DNA of 64,000 nt from Verrucomicrobiota bacterium (lineage in GTDB: Bacteria; Verrucomicrobiota; Verrucomicrobiia; Opitutales; Opitutaceae): assembly GCA_019510185.1 (NCBI GenBank), contig JAEKKV010000022.1, positions 1 through 64,000 on the forward strand, given 5' to 3'. Position numbers and translations under genes: made by a program. Each line of letters opens with the position of its first letter. Position 1 is the first letter of the stretch. Under the pieces are notes generated by a model that saw only the letters and a list, made by a program, of their open reading frames with translations, had not been told where the DNA came from and searched no databases. This document shows, piece by piece, positions 16,373-24,355 of this stretch.

Positions 16373-17793
16373 TTGAGGTGTTCTTGGGCTACGATGAAGG
16401 TGTTGACGGAACGGGCGGGCAGCATCGCCTTGAGCGTGTCCGCGGAGGGACGGCCCGCCACCGTGAGGATGATCTCGCGCGGTGCTTTCGCGGAATTCGC
16501 GACAACGATCACCGTGGAGCCGTCGGGATTCGCGAAGGCGATTTTGTCGCCCCACGGTCCGCTGGTCAGCACGCGCTTCGCTCCGGGTTTCACGAACTGG
16601 CTGAAGTGACGCATCACGTAATACTCGCCGTTGTAAGTGACCTTGCCGGTGCCGCGGTCCACCGTGATGAGCGCGTTCTGCCGCCATTTCCACGTGCTCA
16701 TCCCGGTCTCGTCGAGGACCATGTTCCAGGCGAAGTAACTGCCCGCGCCGCCCTCGATGTAGTGCCTCATCAGTCCGTAAAGGCGCAGGGCGTCGGTCCA
16801 TGAGTTCTCGCCTTTGTTGCACTCGGTTTCCGACTGCATGAGCTTCTTGTCGGGATAGAGCTGGCTGGCGGCGCCGATAAGATTGGCGCTGTCATATTGA
16901 AACGTGAGGCCGGTGATGAAGGCGTTGGCTTTGGGATCCTCGAGAACGGTGGCGGCGCGATCGTTGATGTTGTCGCCATTGTTGGCGGGATCGCCGTTCA
17001 GCGTGCCGAGCCAGAGTTCGACGTTCGTTTTTCGGTCGCGCAGGGTCGGCCCGAGATAGTCCGCGATGAACTCGCGCAACTGCGACGCGGTCCAGAGGCA
17101 GGTCGGATAGGCGTTAAGGATGTTCGACTCGTTCTGCGGGGCGAGGGCGTAAATGGCGATGCCTTGCGCGCGGTAGGCGTCGACCCAGCGGGCAAGATAG
17201 GTCGCATAGCTGCGAAGGATGGCCGGCTCCCATTTGAGGGAGCCTTTGCTGTAATGACCGTTGGTCTTCATCCACGCGGGCGGACTCCAAGGCGAACCCC
17301 AGCATTGGAGCGAGGGCCGCACGGCCATCGCCGCTTTGAGGTAGGGGATCAGGTGCTTTTGGTCGCGCATGATCGAGAAGTCATGCAACTCCAGATCGCC
17401 CGGCGAGTCGTCCAGCGAGTAGGCGTCGAGGGCGAAGTCGCTCGCGCCGATGGGCAGCCGTCCCAACGTGAACGCGCAACCGTCGTCGGCAAACAAGGCG
17501 GCGATCGCCTTGTCACGATCCGCTTTGGAGGCCTTGTCCAAGGCCACCCAGCTCAGTTCGTTGAAGCATCCGCCAAAGCCGTCGATGGTCTGGTAGGTTT
17601 TCTTTGGCGACACCTTGACCTGCGGAGGGGCATTCGGGAGTTCCGGCTCCAGCGCCGGCGCGGGCATGGATTGCCAGGGTTGTTCGCTGGTGCTGCTGAT
17701 CCACGTAACGGACGCCGCCCAAGCGGCGGGCAGCAAGGCCAGCTGGCCGAGGGTCAACGTGCAGACGAAACGAAGGAGGGGGCGGGTGGTCAT
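16369..17793 (-). CDS. Secreted GH30 glycoside hydrolase
   Basis: 474 residues, signal peptide about 1-27. The (beta/alpha)8 barrel of GH30 is shown by DGFGGCFNEL near the start of the mature protein. The acid/base Glu222 is in LAPQNESN and the nucleophile is in LMQSETECN (Glu322 or Glu324). A short C-terminal beta side domain follows. GH30 members include beta-glucosylceramidase-like, beta-1,6-glucanase and endo-beta-1,6-galactanase enzymes. With GH43_24 and GH35 nearby, a beta-1,6-galactan target is attractive but not proven by residues. ATG 17793 is taken as the start; upstream in-frame codons add no family sequence. Confidence 0.87.
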   Translation of the reverse strand: MTTRPLLRFVCTLTLGQLALLPAAWAASVTWISSTSEQPWQSMPAPALEPELPNAPPQVKVSPKKTYQTIDGFGGCFNELSWVALDKASKADRDKAIAALFADDGCAFTLGRLPIGASDFALDAYSLDDSPGDLELHDFSIMRDQKHLIPYLKAAMAVRPSLQCWGSPWSPPAWMKTNGHYSKGSLKWEPAILRSYATYLARWVDAYRAQGIAIYALAPQNESNILNAYPTCLWTASQLREFIADYLGPTLRDRKTNVELWLGTLNGDPANNGDNINDRAATVLEDPKANAFITGLTFQYDSANLIGAASQLYPDKKLMQSETECNKGENSWTDALRLYGLMRHYIEGGAGSYFAWNMVLDETGMSTWKWRQNALITVDRGTGKVTYNGEYYVMRHFSQFVKPGAKRVLTSGPWGDKIAFANPDGSTVIVVANSAKAPREIILTVAGRPSADTLKAMLPARSVNTFIVAQEHLK

Positions 17794-17858
17794 CGTATAA
17801 AGAGGTAGAAGCGTCGTGGACTCGGCGACGGGCACGTCGAGTGAGAGGAAAAGCATCT

Positions 17859-18887
17859 TCAATGGATCATGGTGTCGCCGTCCAAATCGATGCGTTCTTT
17901 CACGACTTCCAGGTGATCGCCGCAATCGGCCATCTCGTAGAGCTTGCCGCGCGCGTGTTTGAAGGGCCGGTGCAGCATCAGCATGAGCTGGCCGTCGAAG
18001 GTGCGGAAGAGCATGCCGTGACCGGAGTCGCCGCCGACCAAGGGTGCGAGCTGCTCCCACGGACCCTCAATCCTGCCGCTTTTTGAGCGCGCGACGGTCT
18101 GTACATAATCATCGCCTTCATAGCTCGACCACAGCATCAGCAGGTGCCCATCGCGAGTGCGGAAAAGCTCGGGACCGTCGGTTACGTAGCTGAGCCCGTG
18201 CGTGGTGGGTCGGATCGTGGTGTTGAGCCACGGCGCGTCGGAGGCCTTGAACAAATGAATCGGCGGCCCGGCGGACGCGGAAAGATCGGGCTTCAGCGGG
18301 ATGGCCTCCATCACGCCATCGATTTTCTGCACCCATTCGTGGGCGTAAACCATCCAGGGCTTGCCCATGGGATCCACGTAGAGCGTGCCGTCGAGCGTCA
18401 TGAAATCGGCGGGCGGCACGGCGGCCTTCTCATTGAGCAGGGTGAACGGGCCATCGGGCGAGTTGCTCGCGGCCACGACGGTGCCGCGAACGTGCGTGCG
18501 AAACGGCACCGCGGGTGGTTCGGCGAGCATCTTTGCCTCGTTATGCAGCGTGGTGAACAGATAATAGCGTCCTTTATATTCATGCACCTCGGGCGCCCAT
18601 CCACCCTGCTGTGCGAAGGCCGTGCGCGGAACCAGGAAGACGATTTTGGGCGATTCCCAATTCAGCAGGTCCTTGGACTTATAAACCATCGTGCCGACTC
18701 CCGTCACGCCGCTCATCTTCGAAACATTCGATGTGTAGAGATAATAGGTGTGTGACGGCCCGTGCGCGAGAATCCACGGATCGTGCAGCGGCATCTCCGG
18801 CAGGCGCAGCGCCGGTTGTCCGGACTCCGCGCCAAGCACGGGCAACGTGACAAAAAGAATTGCGGCAAAACGAAGAACGGAACTCAT
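17859..18887 (-). CDS. Secreted GH43-like glycoside hydrolase
   Basis: 342 residues with signal peptide 1-20. MPLHDPWILAH holds the presumed base Asp36, FMTLDGTLYVD the central acidic position, and VTDGPELFRTRDG the presumed acid Glu. The final segment GDSGHGMLFRTFDGQLML is common in GH43 proteins that act on arabinans or galactans. It is encoded 5 bases downstream of the GH59 gene and 65 bases upstream of GH30, so these are probably co-transcribed. The subfamily is not assigned. Confidence 0.8.
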   Translation of the reverse strand: MSSVLRFAAILFVTLPVLGAESGQPALRLPEMPLHDPWILAHGPSHTYYLYTSNVSKMSGVTGVGTMVYKSKDLLNWESPKIVFLVPRTAFAQQGGWAPEVHEYKGRYYLFTTLHNEAKMLAEPPAVPFRTHVRGTVVAASNSPDGPFTLLNEKAAVPPADFMTLDGTLYVDPMGKPWMVYAHEWVQKIDGVMEAIPLKPDLSASAGPPIHLFKASDAPWLNTTIRPTTHGLSYVTDGPELFRTRDGHLLMLWSSYEGDDYVQTVARSKSGRIEGPWEQLAPLVGGDSGHGMLFRTFDGQLMLMLHRPFKHARGKLYEMADCGDHLEVVKERIDLDGDTMIH

Positions 18888-18892
18888 GAATC

Positions 18893-21067
18893 TTAATAGA
18901 GGGGCGACTGGCCCGGAGCAGCGGACGAGGACTTGGGGTCGGGGGCGTTGAGCGGCTTGATCACCACGTTGTCGAAATAAGGCGTGCTGAGTTTTTTCTT
19001 CCCGCCACCGGCCAGCAATCCAGCCATGCCGTGCAAGTAAAGCGGATCGGTCGCGTTCAGGATCTGCTTTCCATCCACCCATCCCGTGATGGTCGGGCCT
19101 TCGAAACGCAGCTTCAGATTATGCCACTGATTGGAGCCGATGGTTGAAAGCTGGACAGTGCCGAGCACTTTTTCGCCACCTTCTCCCTCATCTTTTCCGG
19201 CTTTGATGAGGGCTTGTTGTTCGGCATCGCCCACGGCCTTCTTTTTGTCCTTTTTTCCACGGACGACCATCAACCGGCACTGGCCGTCATCACCGAGTTG
19301 CAACAGATAGCCTTTGGGAATGATGCCAAAGCCGGTGCCAACCTGATTGATCCGGCCCATGATGCCCGCGGACTCGCCGGGATTTAAATAAACGTCGGCC
19401 CCGACTTCGTAGTCCTGCCACTGATCGTCGCCGAGAATCGTGTAAGGCAACCAGTCCGGTGCCCACGAAATCATGGGGGCGGGCACGACTTGGCGCAGGC
19501 ATTTCCCTTTCCTGTCCGGGCGGTCGACAATCTCGAAAGCACCGGAAATATCGGCCGTGTAGCGCGGGAGGAAACCCCAGTCGCGGGGAGCGGAGTATTC
19601 CTCAAATGTCTCGTAGTAGGGGAATGGAAACGGCTTGGCCGCAGGAATGTTCTCGAAGGATCCCTTCCGCTGCCCGGTGGTGGTGGAAAGCGAATAAATC
19701 GCATCTGGCTCCACCGTGAGGGTGAACGCACCGTCCATCGGCGCGATTCCGGTTTGCTGGATGAATTGCTCCCTCGCGTTGCTGCGCCAGACGCACAGCG
19801 GTTTCGGCGACAGGGCGCCGCTCGTCTGGAAACGAATCTGCTGGGGCGCCTTCGCTCCCTTCGTCTCAATAATGATACTGTAGTCACCGCCGGCGGGAGC
19901 CTTCAGCGTGACGTAGCTGCCGCCTTCCTTGAGTTTGCCACTGCCGCCATTGAGGTATTCCCAACCCACCTCGGTGAACTGCCCGTAGTGGGCGTAGCCC
20001 CACAGCGCCTCGCGGATCTGATAGTGTCCGCTCCATGGCTCGCGCGCGAGCACCGAGGCGGGATCCTCGGAAAATGGCTCCATTGGATAAACGCCGGCGA
20101 TGTCATACCAATTCACGATCTTGGTCGCGCCGCTGTGAAGAAAATTCTCGTTGAAGCACGCGACGATGCCGAGAGCGCAGTCGAAGCCCTTTTTATAAAC
20201 ATGCTCCTCGGTGTTCCAGATCGGCTTGCCCATCCGTTCCGCCACTGCCTGCACCTCGGCCGAGGCGGGATTCGCCGCCAAGGTATGCGCGCTGATAATG
20301 TCGATTGATTGGCTTAACTTTTCGTCGGCAGACAGGCTCTTGACGAAATCGAGCTTGTTTTTGGACCAGTCATCGAAGGCGTGAATTTTGACTTTGCCGA
20401 AGCCATGGGCATCGAGGGTCGTCCGCAGCATCTTCGCAAATTCGAAGCTGGCTCCTTTTTCGTTACGGCAGCCGATCGCGTCGAATTCCAGACCGTAAAC
20501 CTGCCGCAAACCTTGGAGCCATTTCGCGTAATAATCGGCCGCATCTTGGGACCAAAACTGCCCGTTTCCAATCCAGCCGGGCGCGCTCCAGGCCGTCCCG
20601 TCAAGCGTGAGCTTGGGATTGCGCTTTTTGCTCTCGCGCAGAATCCACCACATGTAGCCACGCGTGTAGTCGAGGTCGCCGCGCGTGTGCATGTGGCTGG
20701 GCATGGATCCCTGGGTTGAATTGCCGTCGCCGGGAATCTCCACGAGCAACGCGCTCACCGAGGCGCCGAACTTCGGCTTGTAGAGCAAATCGAGAATCTG
20801 GCTGCGCTGCGGCTCGGGATAATCCTTGAGCAGCACCGAGGTCGCACCGCCGCCATTGACCACGCCGATGCCGTCGAAGCGTTTGCCGCCGGCGTCGCCC
20901 TTGAGCTGCACGATCTGGGTGTCGGCAGTCGATGGCGCGCCCGACACTGGAAGCATTGTCGCCGCAAGAAAGCCGAGGATCACGAGCAGCCGGACGGCAA
21001 GCGAACAGCCAAAAAGCGTTGCGGCGGCAAAAAGTTTTTCGAACAGGAATCGTACGGTGGGAAACAC
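18893..21067 (-). CDS. Secreted GH59 galactocerebrosidase-like beta-galactosidase
   Basis: 724 residues. The signature FDGIGVVNGGGATS and YPEPQRSQILD..KPKFGAS, then GDGNSTQGSMPSHMH, is that of GH59, the family of animal galactocerebrosidase. Acid/base Glu203 lies in AIGCRNEKG and the nucleophile is Glu287 or Glu288 in IWNTEEHV. A lectin-like beta domain occupies about 490-710. The start is GTG 21067, with a long N-terminal region before the hydrophobic signal core (about 24-43). GH59 removes beta-linked galactose; a plant or algal galactan is more likely here than a lipid. An operator candidate lies 100 bases upstream. Confidence 0.85.
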   Translation of the reverse strand: MFPTVRFLFEKLFAAATLFGCSLAVRLLVILGFLAATMLPVSGAPSTADTQIVQLKGDAGGKRFDGIGVVNGGGATSVLLKDYPEPQRSQILDLLYKPKFGASVSALLVEIPGDGNSTQGSMPSHMHTRGDLDYTRGYMWWILRESKKRNPKLTLDGTAWSAPGWIGNGQFWSQDAADYYAKWLQGLRQVYGLEFDAIGCRNEKGASFEFAKMLRTTLDAHGFGKVKIHAFDDWSKNKLDFVKSLSADEKLSQSIDIISAHTLAANPASAEVQAVAERMGKPIWNTEEHVYKKGFDCALGIVACFNENFLHSGATKIVNWYDIAGVYPMEPFSEDPASVLAREPWSGHYQIREALWGYAHYGQFTEVGWEYLNGGSGKLKEGGSYVTLKAPAGGDYSIIIETKGAKAPQQIRFQTSGALSPKPLCVWRSNAREQFIQQTGIAPMDGAFTLTVEPDAIYSLSTTTGQRKGSFENIPAAKPFPFPYYETFEEYSAPRDWGFLPRYTADISGAFEIVDRPDRKGKCLRQVVPAPMISWAPDWLPYTILGDDQWQDYEVGADVYLNPGESAGIMGRINQVGTGFGIIPKGYLLQLGDDGQCRLMVVRGKKDKKKAVGDAEQQALIKAGKDEGEGGEKVLGTVQLSTIGSNQWHNLKLRFEGPTITGWVDGKQILNATDPLYLHGMAGLLAGGGKKKLSTPYFDNVVIKPLNAPDPKSSSAAPGQSPLY

Positions 21068-21121
21068 GGGATGGAGGAGCCTGGGGCAGCTTGGCGAGAC
21101 AACGGGGTGGAAGGAAAACCG

Positions 21122-21273
21122 GCTCAGATTCCTGTGCGATTTCTCGGGGAGGTGTAGCGGGTAGACGCGTTATCTGTAATCCATGAGGTCAAAATGTGAT
21201 GCCTGCCGCCAAGAGACTTTTCTTTAACTGCACTTTGCTTTTCGGCAGCGGCTGGTCGCCGCATCGTCAGTGC
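21122..21273 (-). repeat. Promoter block, direct repeat copy A
   Basis: 152 bases between the GH27 and GH59 genes, matching 22998-23149 with about seven mismatches (about 95%) and no gaps by eye. It contains operator site 2 and serves as the GH59 upstream region. Confidence 0.85.
21167..21182 (-). promoter_or_regulatory. Inverted-repeat operator candidate, site 2
   Basis: Reads GGATTACAGATAACGC on the - strand. It lies 100 bases before the GH59 start. Shares TTACA-N2-TAAC with sites 1, 3 and 4; it is not independent of site 3, because both lie in the duplicated block. Confidence 0.5.
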
Positions 21274-21321
21274 AATGAGGCGAGGAGGCAGGTGGATGTC
21301 CCGCCCCCTCGTATCGGAGGC

Positions 21322-22932
21322 TCATTTCGCCGCTGACATCCGCACCAGCACGACACCGTGCGAAGGCACTTTGGTTTCAAACTTTCCCTTGTAGACGCCG
21401 AGGTCCGTTTGCCGCCAGAGATCGCGAGCCAGCCGCTTATCGGCCTCTTCCGCCGGCAAGCTGCCCCACGGACCCCAGCTGATTCCAACGGTCGTTTCCG
21501 CCGGTCCGAGATTGAAGAGACCGACGGCGACGGAGCCATCTTCCAGCGTTTTGACATAGACGACCTTGTCGCCGTCCCGGCTGATCTGCGTGGCCTGTTT
21601 GCCAAGCGCATCTTGGTCGATCGCCAACACCTCGTCGTTGGTTAGCAATCCGAGGGTGAAATCGTCCAAATGCTCCAAATCACAGCCGATCAGCAAGGGG
21701 GCGGAGAGCAGGCACCAAAGGGAGATGTGCGTATATTGCTCGTCGGGGGTCAGCTTGGTGGGGTGAGGCGAGGGACCCCAGCCGCCGACGCGGCCGACCA
21801 CCAGCATGTCGGAATCATTCCAATGACCGGGGCCGGCGTAACTGGCCCAGCGGTCCTGTGAAAAGCCGATATGGCTGACGCTTTGCCAAGTATCCCGGAT
21901 GTCACCCGTCGTGCGCCAGGCGTTGGCGAGCCGGGCCAGATCCGGTGCGCTGTCGTAGATCGCGGTGTTGGAAAGGCTGTAAACCACGTCGCGCTGCGTC
22001 CCGCGCAAGGCGCGCGACATGGCCTCGACATGGGGCGTGTCATTGGGAAACCAGTCGTATTTGAGATAGTCCACGCCCCACTCCGCCCATTGCGCGGCGT
22101 CTTTCTCGACAAACGAAAAACGTCCCGGTTTCCAGTTGGCGTGGACTTTACCGTCTCGTCCTTTTTCTTCCCGGCCAATGCGAAACACGTCGGTATGGTC
22201 ACCGGACTTGATCCAGTCGTAAGTCCCGTCCTGGTTGTCACCGGTCGATCCAATGTGCCCTTCGTAACTGCCACGCCACGCGGTGGAGTAGATGCCGAAT
22301 TTCAGGCCGAGCGCATGGATCTGAGCGCCGAGCAGTTTCATATCGGGAAACTTGGCGTTGGGCTGGATCGCGTTGAACGTCCCGCCGCGCGTGCCCTGCC
22401 AGGTATCGTCGATATTGACGTAGCTCCAGCCGTGATCGCGCAGTCCGCGCTCGGCCATTGTATGGGCGGCGGCCAGGATTTTCTCCTGGCTCACGCGAGC
22501 GCCCAGGCAATTCCAACTGTTCCAGCCCATCGGCGGCGTGAGCGCGATCTGGTCGCCCGCCACGATGCGCAGTTTTCGCTCGGACGAGCCCAGCGCGTTG
22601 ACGGCGCGCACTGTCACCACGCGCTCTCCCGGTTGCTGCAAAGTGCCGGTGATAAGACCGGTGGCGGGATCAAGCCTTAGCTCAGACGGCAGACCATCGG
22701 CCTCAAACTTCATCGGCCGTCGCCCGGTCGCAGGAATGGTGTAGAGAAACGGCGAGCCGGGACGAACGCCGAAAATCGCCGGGCCGTTCACCCGCGGAGT
22801 CTCGGGGGCCGGTGGCGTGAGAATCACCGGCTGGGTGGGCGTTGATTCCGGATGTCCTGTTTCCGCCACGAGGTTTCCCGTGAGACAGAGGGCGAGGGCG
22901 GACGGTAAAAGGATGCGTGAGATTGTGATCAT
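21322..22932 (-). CDS. Secreted GH27 alpha-galactosidase with N-terminal putative Ig domain
   Basis: 536 residues with signal peptide 1-23. Residues about 40-125 are a cadherin-like putative Ig domain (FLYTIPATGRRPMKF...LDPATGLITGT). The GH27 barrel begins at PPMGWNSWNCLG. The nucleophile is the Asp of YLKYDWF (about 295) and the acid/base the Asp of TTGDIRDTW (about 344). A C-terminal antiparallel beta domain closes the protein. Expected to release terminal alpha-galactose, or beta-L-arabinopyranose in some members. The gene sits downstream of a duplicated promoter block, and its first 175 bases recur as a truncated copy upstream. Confidence 0.9.
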   Translation of the reverse strand: MITISRILLPSALALCLTGNLVAETGHPESTPTQPVILTPPAPETPRVNGPAIFGVRPGSPFLYTIPATGRRPMKFEADGLPSELRLDPATGLITGTLQQPGERVVTVRAVNALGSSERKLRIVAGDQIALTPPMGWNSWNCLGARVSQEKILAAAHTMAERGLRDHGWSYVNIDDTWQGTRGGTFNAIQPNAKFPDMKLLGAQIHALGLKFGIYSTAWRGSYEGHIGSTGDNQDGTYDWIKSGDHTDVFRIGREEKGRDGKVHANWKPGRFSFVEKDAAQWAEWGVDYLKYDWFPNDTPHVEAMSRALRGTQRDVVYSLSNTAIYDSAPDLARLANAWRTTGDIRDTWQSVSHIGFSQDRWASYAGPGHWNDSDMLVVGRVGGWGPSPHPTKLTPDEQYTHISLWCLLSAPLLIGCDLEHLDDFTLGLLTNDEVLAIDQDALGKQATQISRDGDKVVYVKTLEDGSVAVGLFNLGPAETTVGISWGPWGSLPAEEADKRLARDLWRQTDLGVYKGKFETKVPSHGVVLVRMSAAK

Positions 22933-22997
22933 AGGGAAATTAACGGCATGCGCGGCGCAGGGACGTTACGGTTTGGATTTATAGGCTGCTTCCAGCC

Positions 22998-23149
22998 GCT
23001 CAGATTCCTGCGCGATTTCTCGGGGAGGTGTAGCGGTTAGACGCGTTAACTGTAATCCATGGAGTCAAAATGTGATGCCTGCCGCCAAGAGACTTTTCTT
23101 TAGCTGCACTTTGCTTTTCGGCAGCGGCTGGTCGCCGCATCATCAGTGC
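22998..23149 (-). repeat. Promoter block, direct repeat copy B, fused to a copy of a GH43 3' end
   Basis: 152 bases matching 21122-21273 at about 95%. Just downstream on the - strand (about 22973-23012) lies a copied GH43 tail that still reads AQESERLEAAYKSKP and stop, nearly the same as the end of the intact GH43 gene at 23357. The block therefore joins the GH27-GH59 intergenic region to the end of the upstream GH43 gene, as a tandem duplication would. Confidence 0.85.
23043..23058 (-). promoter_or_regulatory. Inverted-repeat operator candidate, site 3
   Basis: Reads GGATTACAGTTAACGC on the - strand, 111 bases before the GH27 start at 22932. Derived from the same block as site 2. One of the two differences in the spacer region makes it a better palindrome than site 2. 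Confidence 0.5.
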
Positions 23150-23323
23150 GGGACGAACGCCGAAAATCGCCGGGCCGTTCACCCGCGGAGTCTCAGGAGC
23201 CGGTGGCGTGAGAATCACCGGCTGGGTGGGCGTTGATTCCGGATGTCCTGTTTCCGCCACGAGGTTTCCCGTGAGGCAGAGGGCGAGGGCGGACGGTAAA
23301 AGGATGCGTGAAATGGAGATCAT
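23150..23323 (-). pseudogene. Truncated GH27 copy (signal peptide and first part of the Ig domain)
   Basis: Reading from ATG 23323, the first 58 codons nearly repeat the intact GH27 gene (MISISRILLP versus MITISRILLP, up to GPAIFGVRP). The frame then runs into copy B of the promoter block at about 23149 and stays open by chance for some 50 codons. About 1.5 kb of the gene is missing. It lies 33 bases downstream of the GH43 stop, where the ancestral GH27 gene must have stood. It would encode a secreted fragment without catalytic residues. Confidence 0.85.
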
Positions 23324-23356
23324 GGGGAAATTGACGGCATGCGCGGGGCAGGGATC

Positions 23357-24325
23357 TTACGGCTTGGATTTATAAGCCGCCTCCAAGCGCTCATATTCTT
23401 GCGCCGAAAGCGGGAGGATCGAACCGTGGCGGAAATGGAAGGGGAAGCTGAAGCCCGTGCCCGCAGTGAACTGGCCGCCCGCCAGATCCTGCGTGATAAA
23501 CGGCTGGTAGCCGGTTCCCTTGCTATACTGGTCCAGGATCAGGCACCAGGTCGCGGGCTGACCGGCGGCGGCGGGTTTCACGAGGTAACACTCGGGGCCT
23601 TCATAGCCGCGCAGCTGTGCGAGGGAAAAATTCGGAACGTCGTGCCAGGGGCCCATCAGCTTGTCGCTGACCTCCATGGTGATGGCCTTGAGTTTCTCGT
23701 CCTTGCTGAAACGGTAGTACTTGTTGTTTTCGCGAACGATGTCGGTGTCGATAACCGTCGTCGGTTTTTCGATGTAGATGAAAGCCTTGCCGAACGTTTT
23801 GAAGTCTTTCGTGCGCGCGCCCCAGATTCGCTGCTTGGCGAAGTGGTCGCTTTTCGTCGTCGACGCCCAATACACGAGATAGTCCTGCGTCTCCTCGTCG
23901 TAGACTGCTTCCGGCGCCCACGTGCAGCCGGCGTCATCGGCGGCGACCGGCACCAGGCGGGGCTCGGACCAGTGTGTCAGATCGGTGGATTCCCAGATGA
24001 CGATCGCTTTGCTGCCCGCCTCGACCGCCCGCTTCCAGTTCCGGTTGAGATTGATCGAGAGGTCGGTGGCGATCAGGTAAAACTTTTTGCCGTCGTGGGC
24101 GCGCAAAAGATAGGGATCACGCACGCCTTTTTCACCGAGCTTGCTGATCAGGACGGGGTCGCCGCCGTTCAACGCCTCCCATTGCCGGCCGTCTTTGCTC
24201 AGGCCAAAATAGATCTGTTCGGTCAGGGGGCTTTGCTCGCCCTTGAACGTCACAAATAGAAATCCCCCGTCGGCGGCGCAGGCGATTGCGGAGATGGAAA
24301 GGAAGAGACTGATGATTTTCTTCAT
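23357..24325 (-). CDS. Secreted GH43 glycoside hydrolase
   Basis: 322 residues with signal peptide 1-17. The presumed base Asp70 is in KGVRDPYLLRA, the central acidic region is TWAPEAVYDEE/VIDTDIV, and the presumed acid Glu is in YEGPECYLV. The propeller pattern YFGLSKDGRQWEAL at the start is usual in a GH43 group annotated as arabinosidase or fructosidase-like. It lies 30 bases downstream of the GH2 gene. Its last 45 bases were copied into the duplication upstream of the intact GH27 gene. Confidence 0.82.
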   Translation of the reverse strand: MKKIISLFLSISAIACAADGGFLFVTFKGEQSPLTEQIYFGLSKDGRQWEALNGGDPVLISKLGEKGVRDPYLLRAHDGKKFYLIATDLSINLNRNWKRAVEAGSKAIVIWESTDLTHWSEPRLVPVAADDAGCTWAPEAVYDEETQDYLVYWASTTKSDHFAKQRIWGARTKDFKTFGKAFIYIEKPTTVIDTDIVRENNKYYRFSKDEKLKAITMEVSDKLMGPWHDVPNFSLAQLRGYEGPECYLVKPAAAGQPATWCLILDQYSKGTGYQPFITQDLAGGQFTAGTGFSFPFHFRHGSILPLSAQEYERLEAAYKSKP

Positions 24326-24355
24326 GGATGTTTTAAAAACAAAAAACGTTATGAT

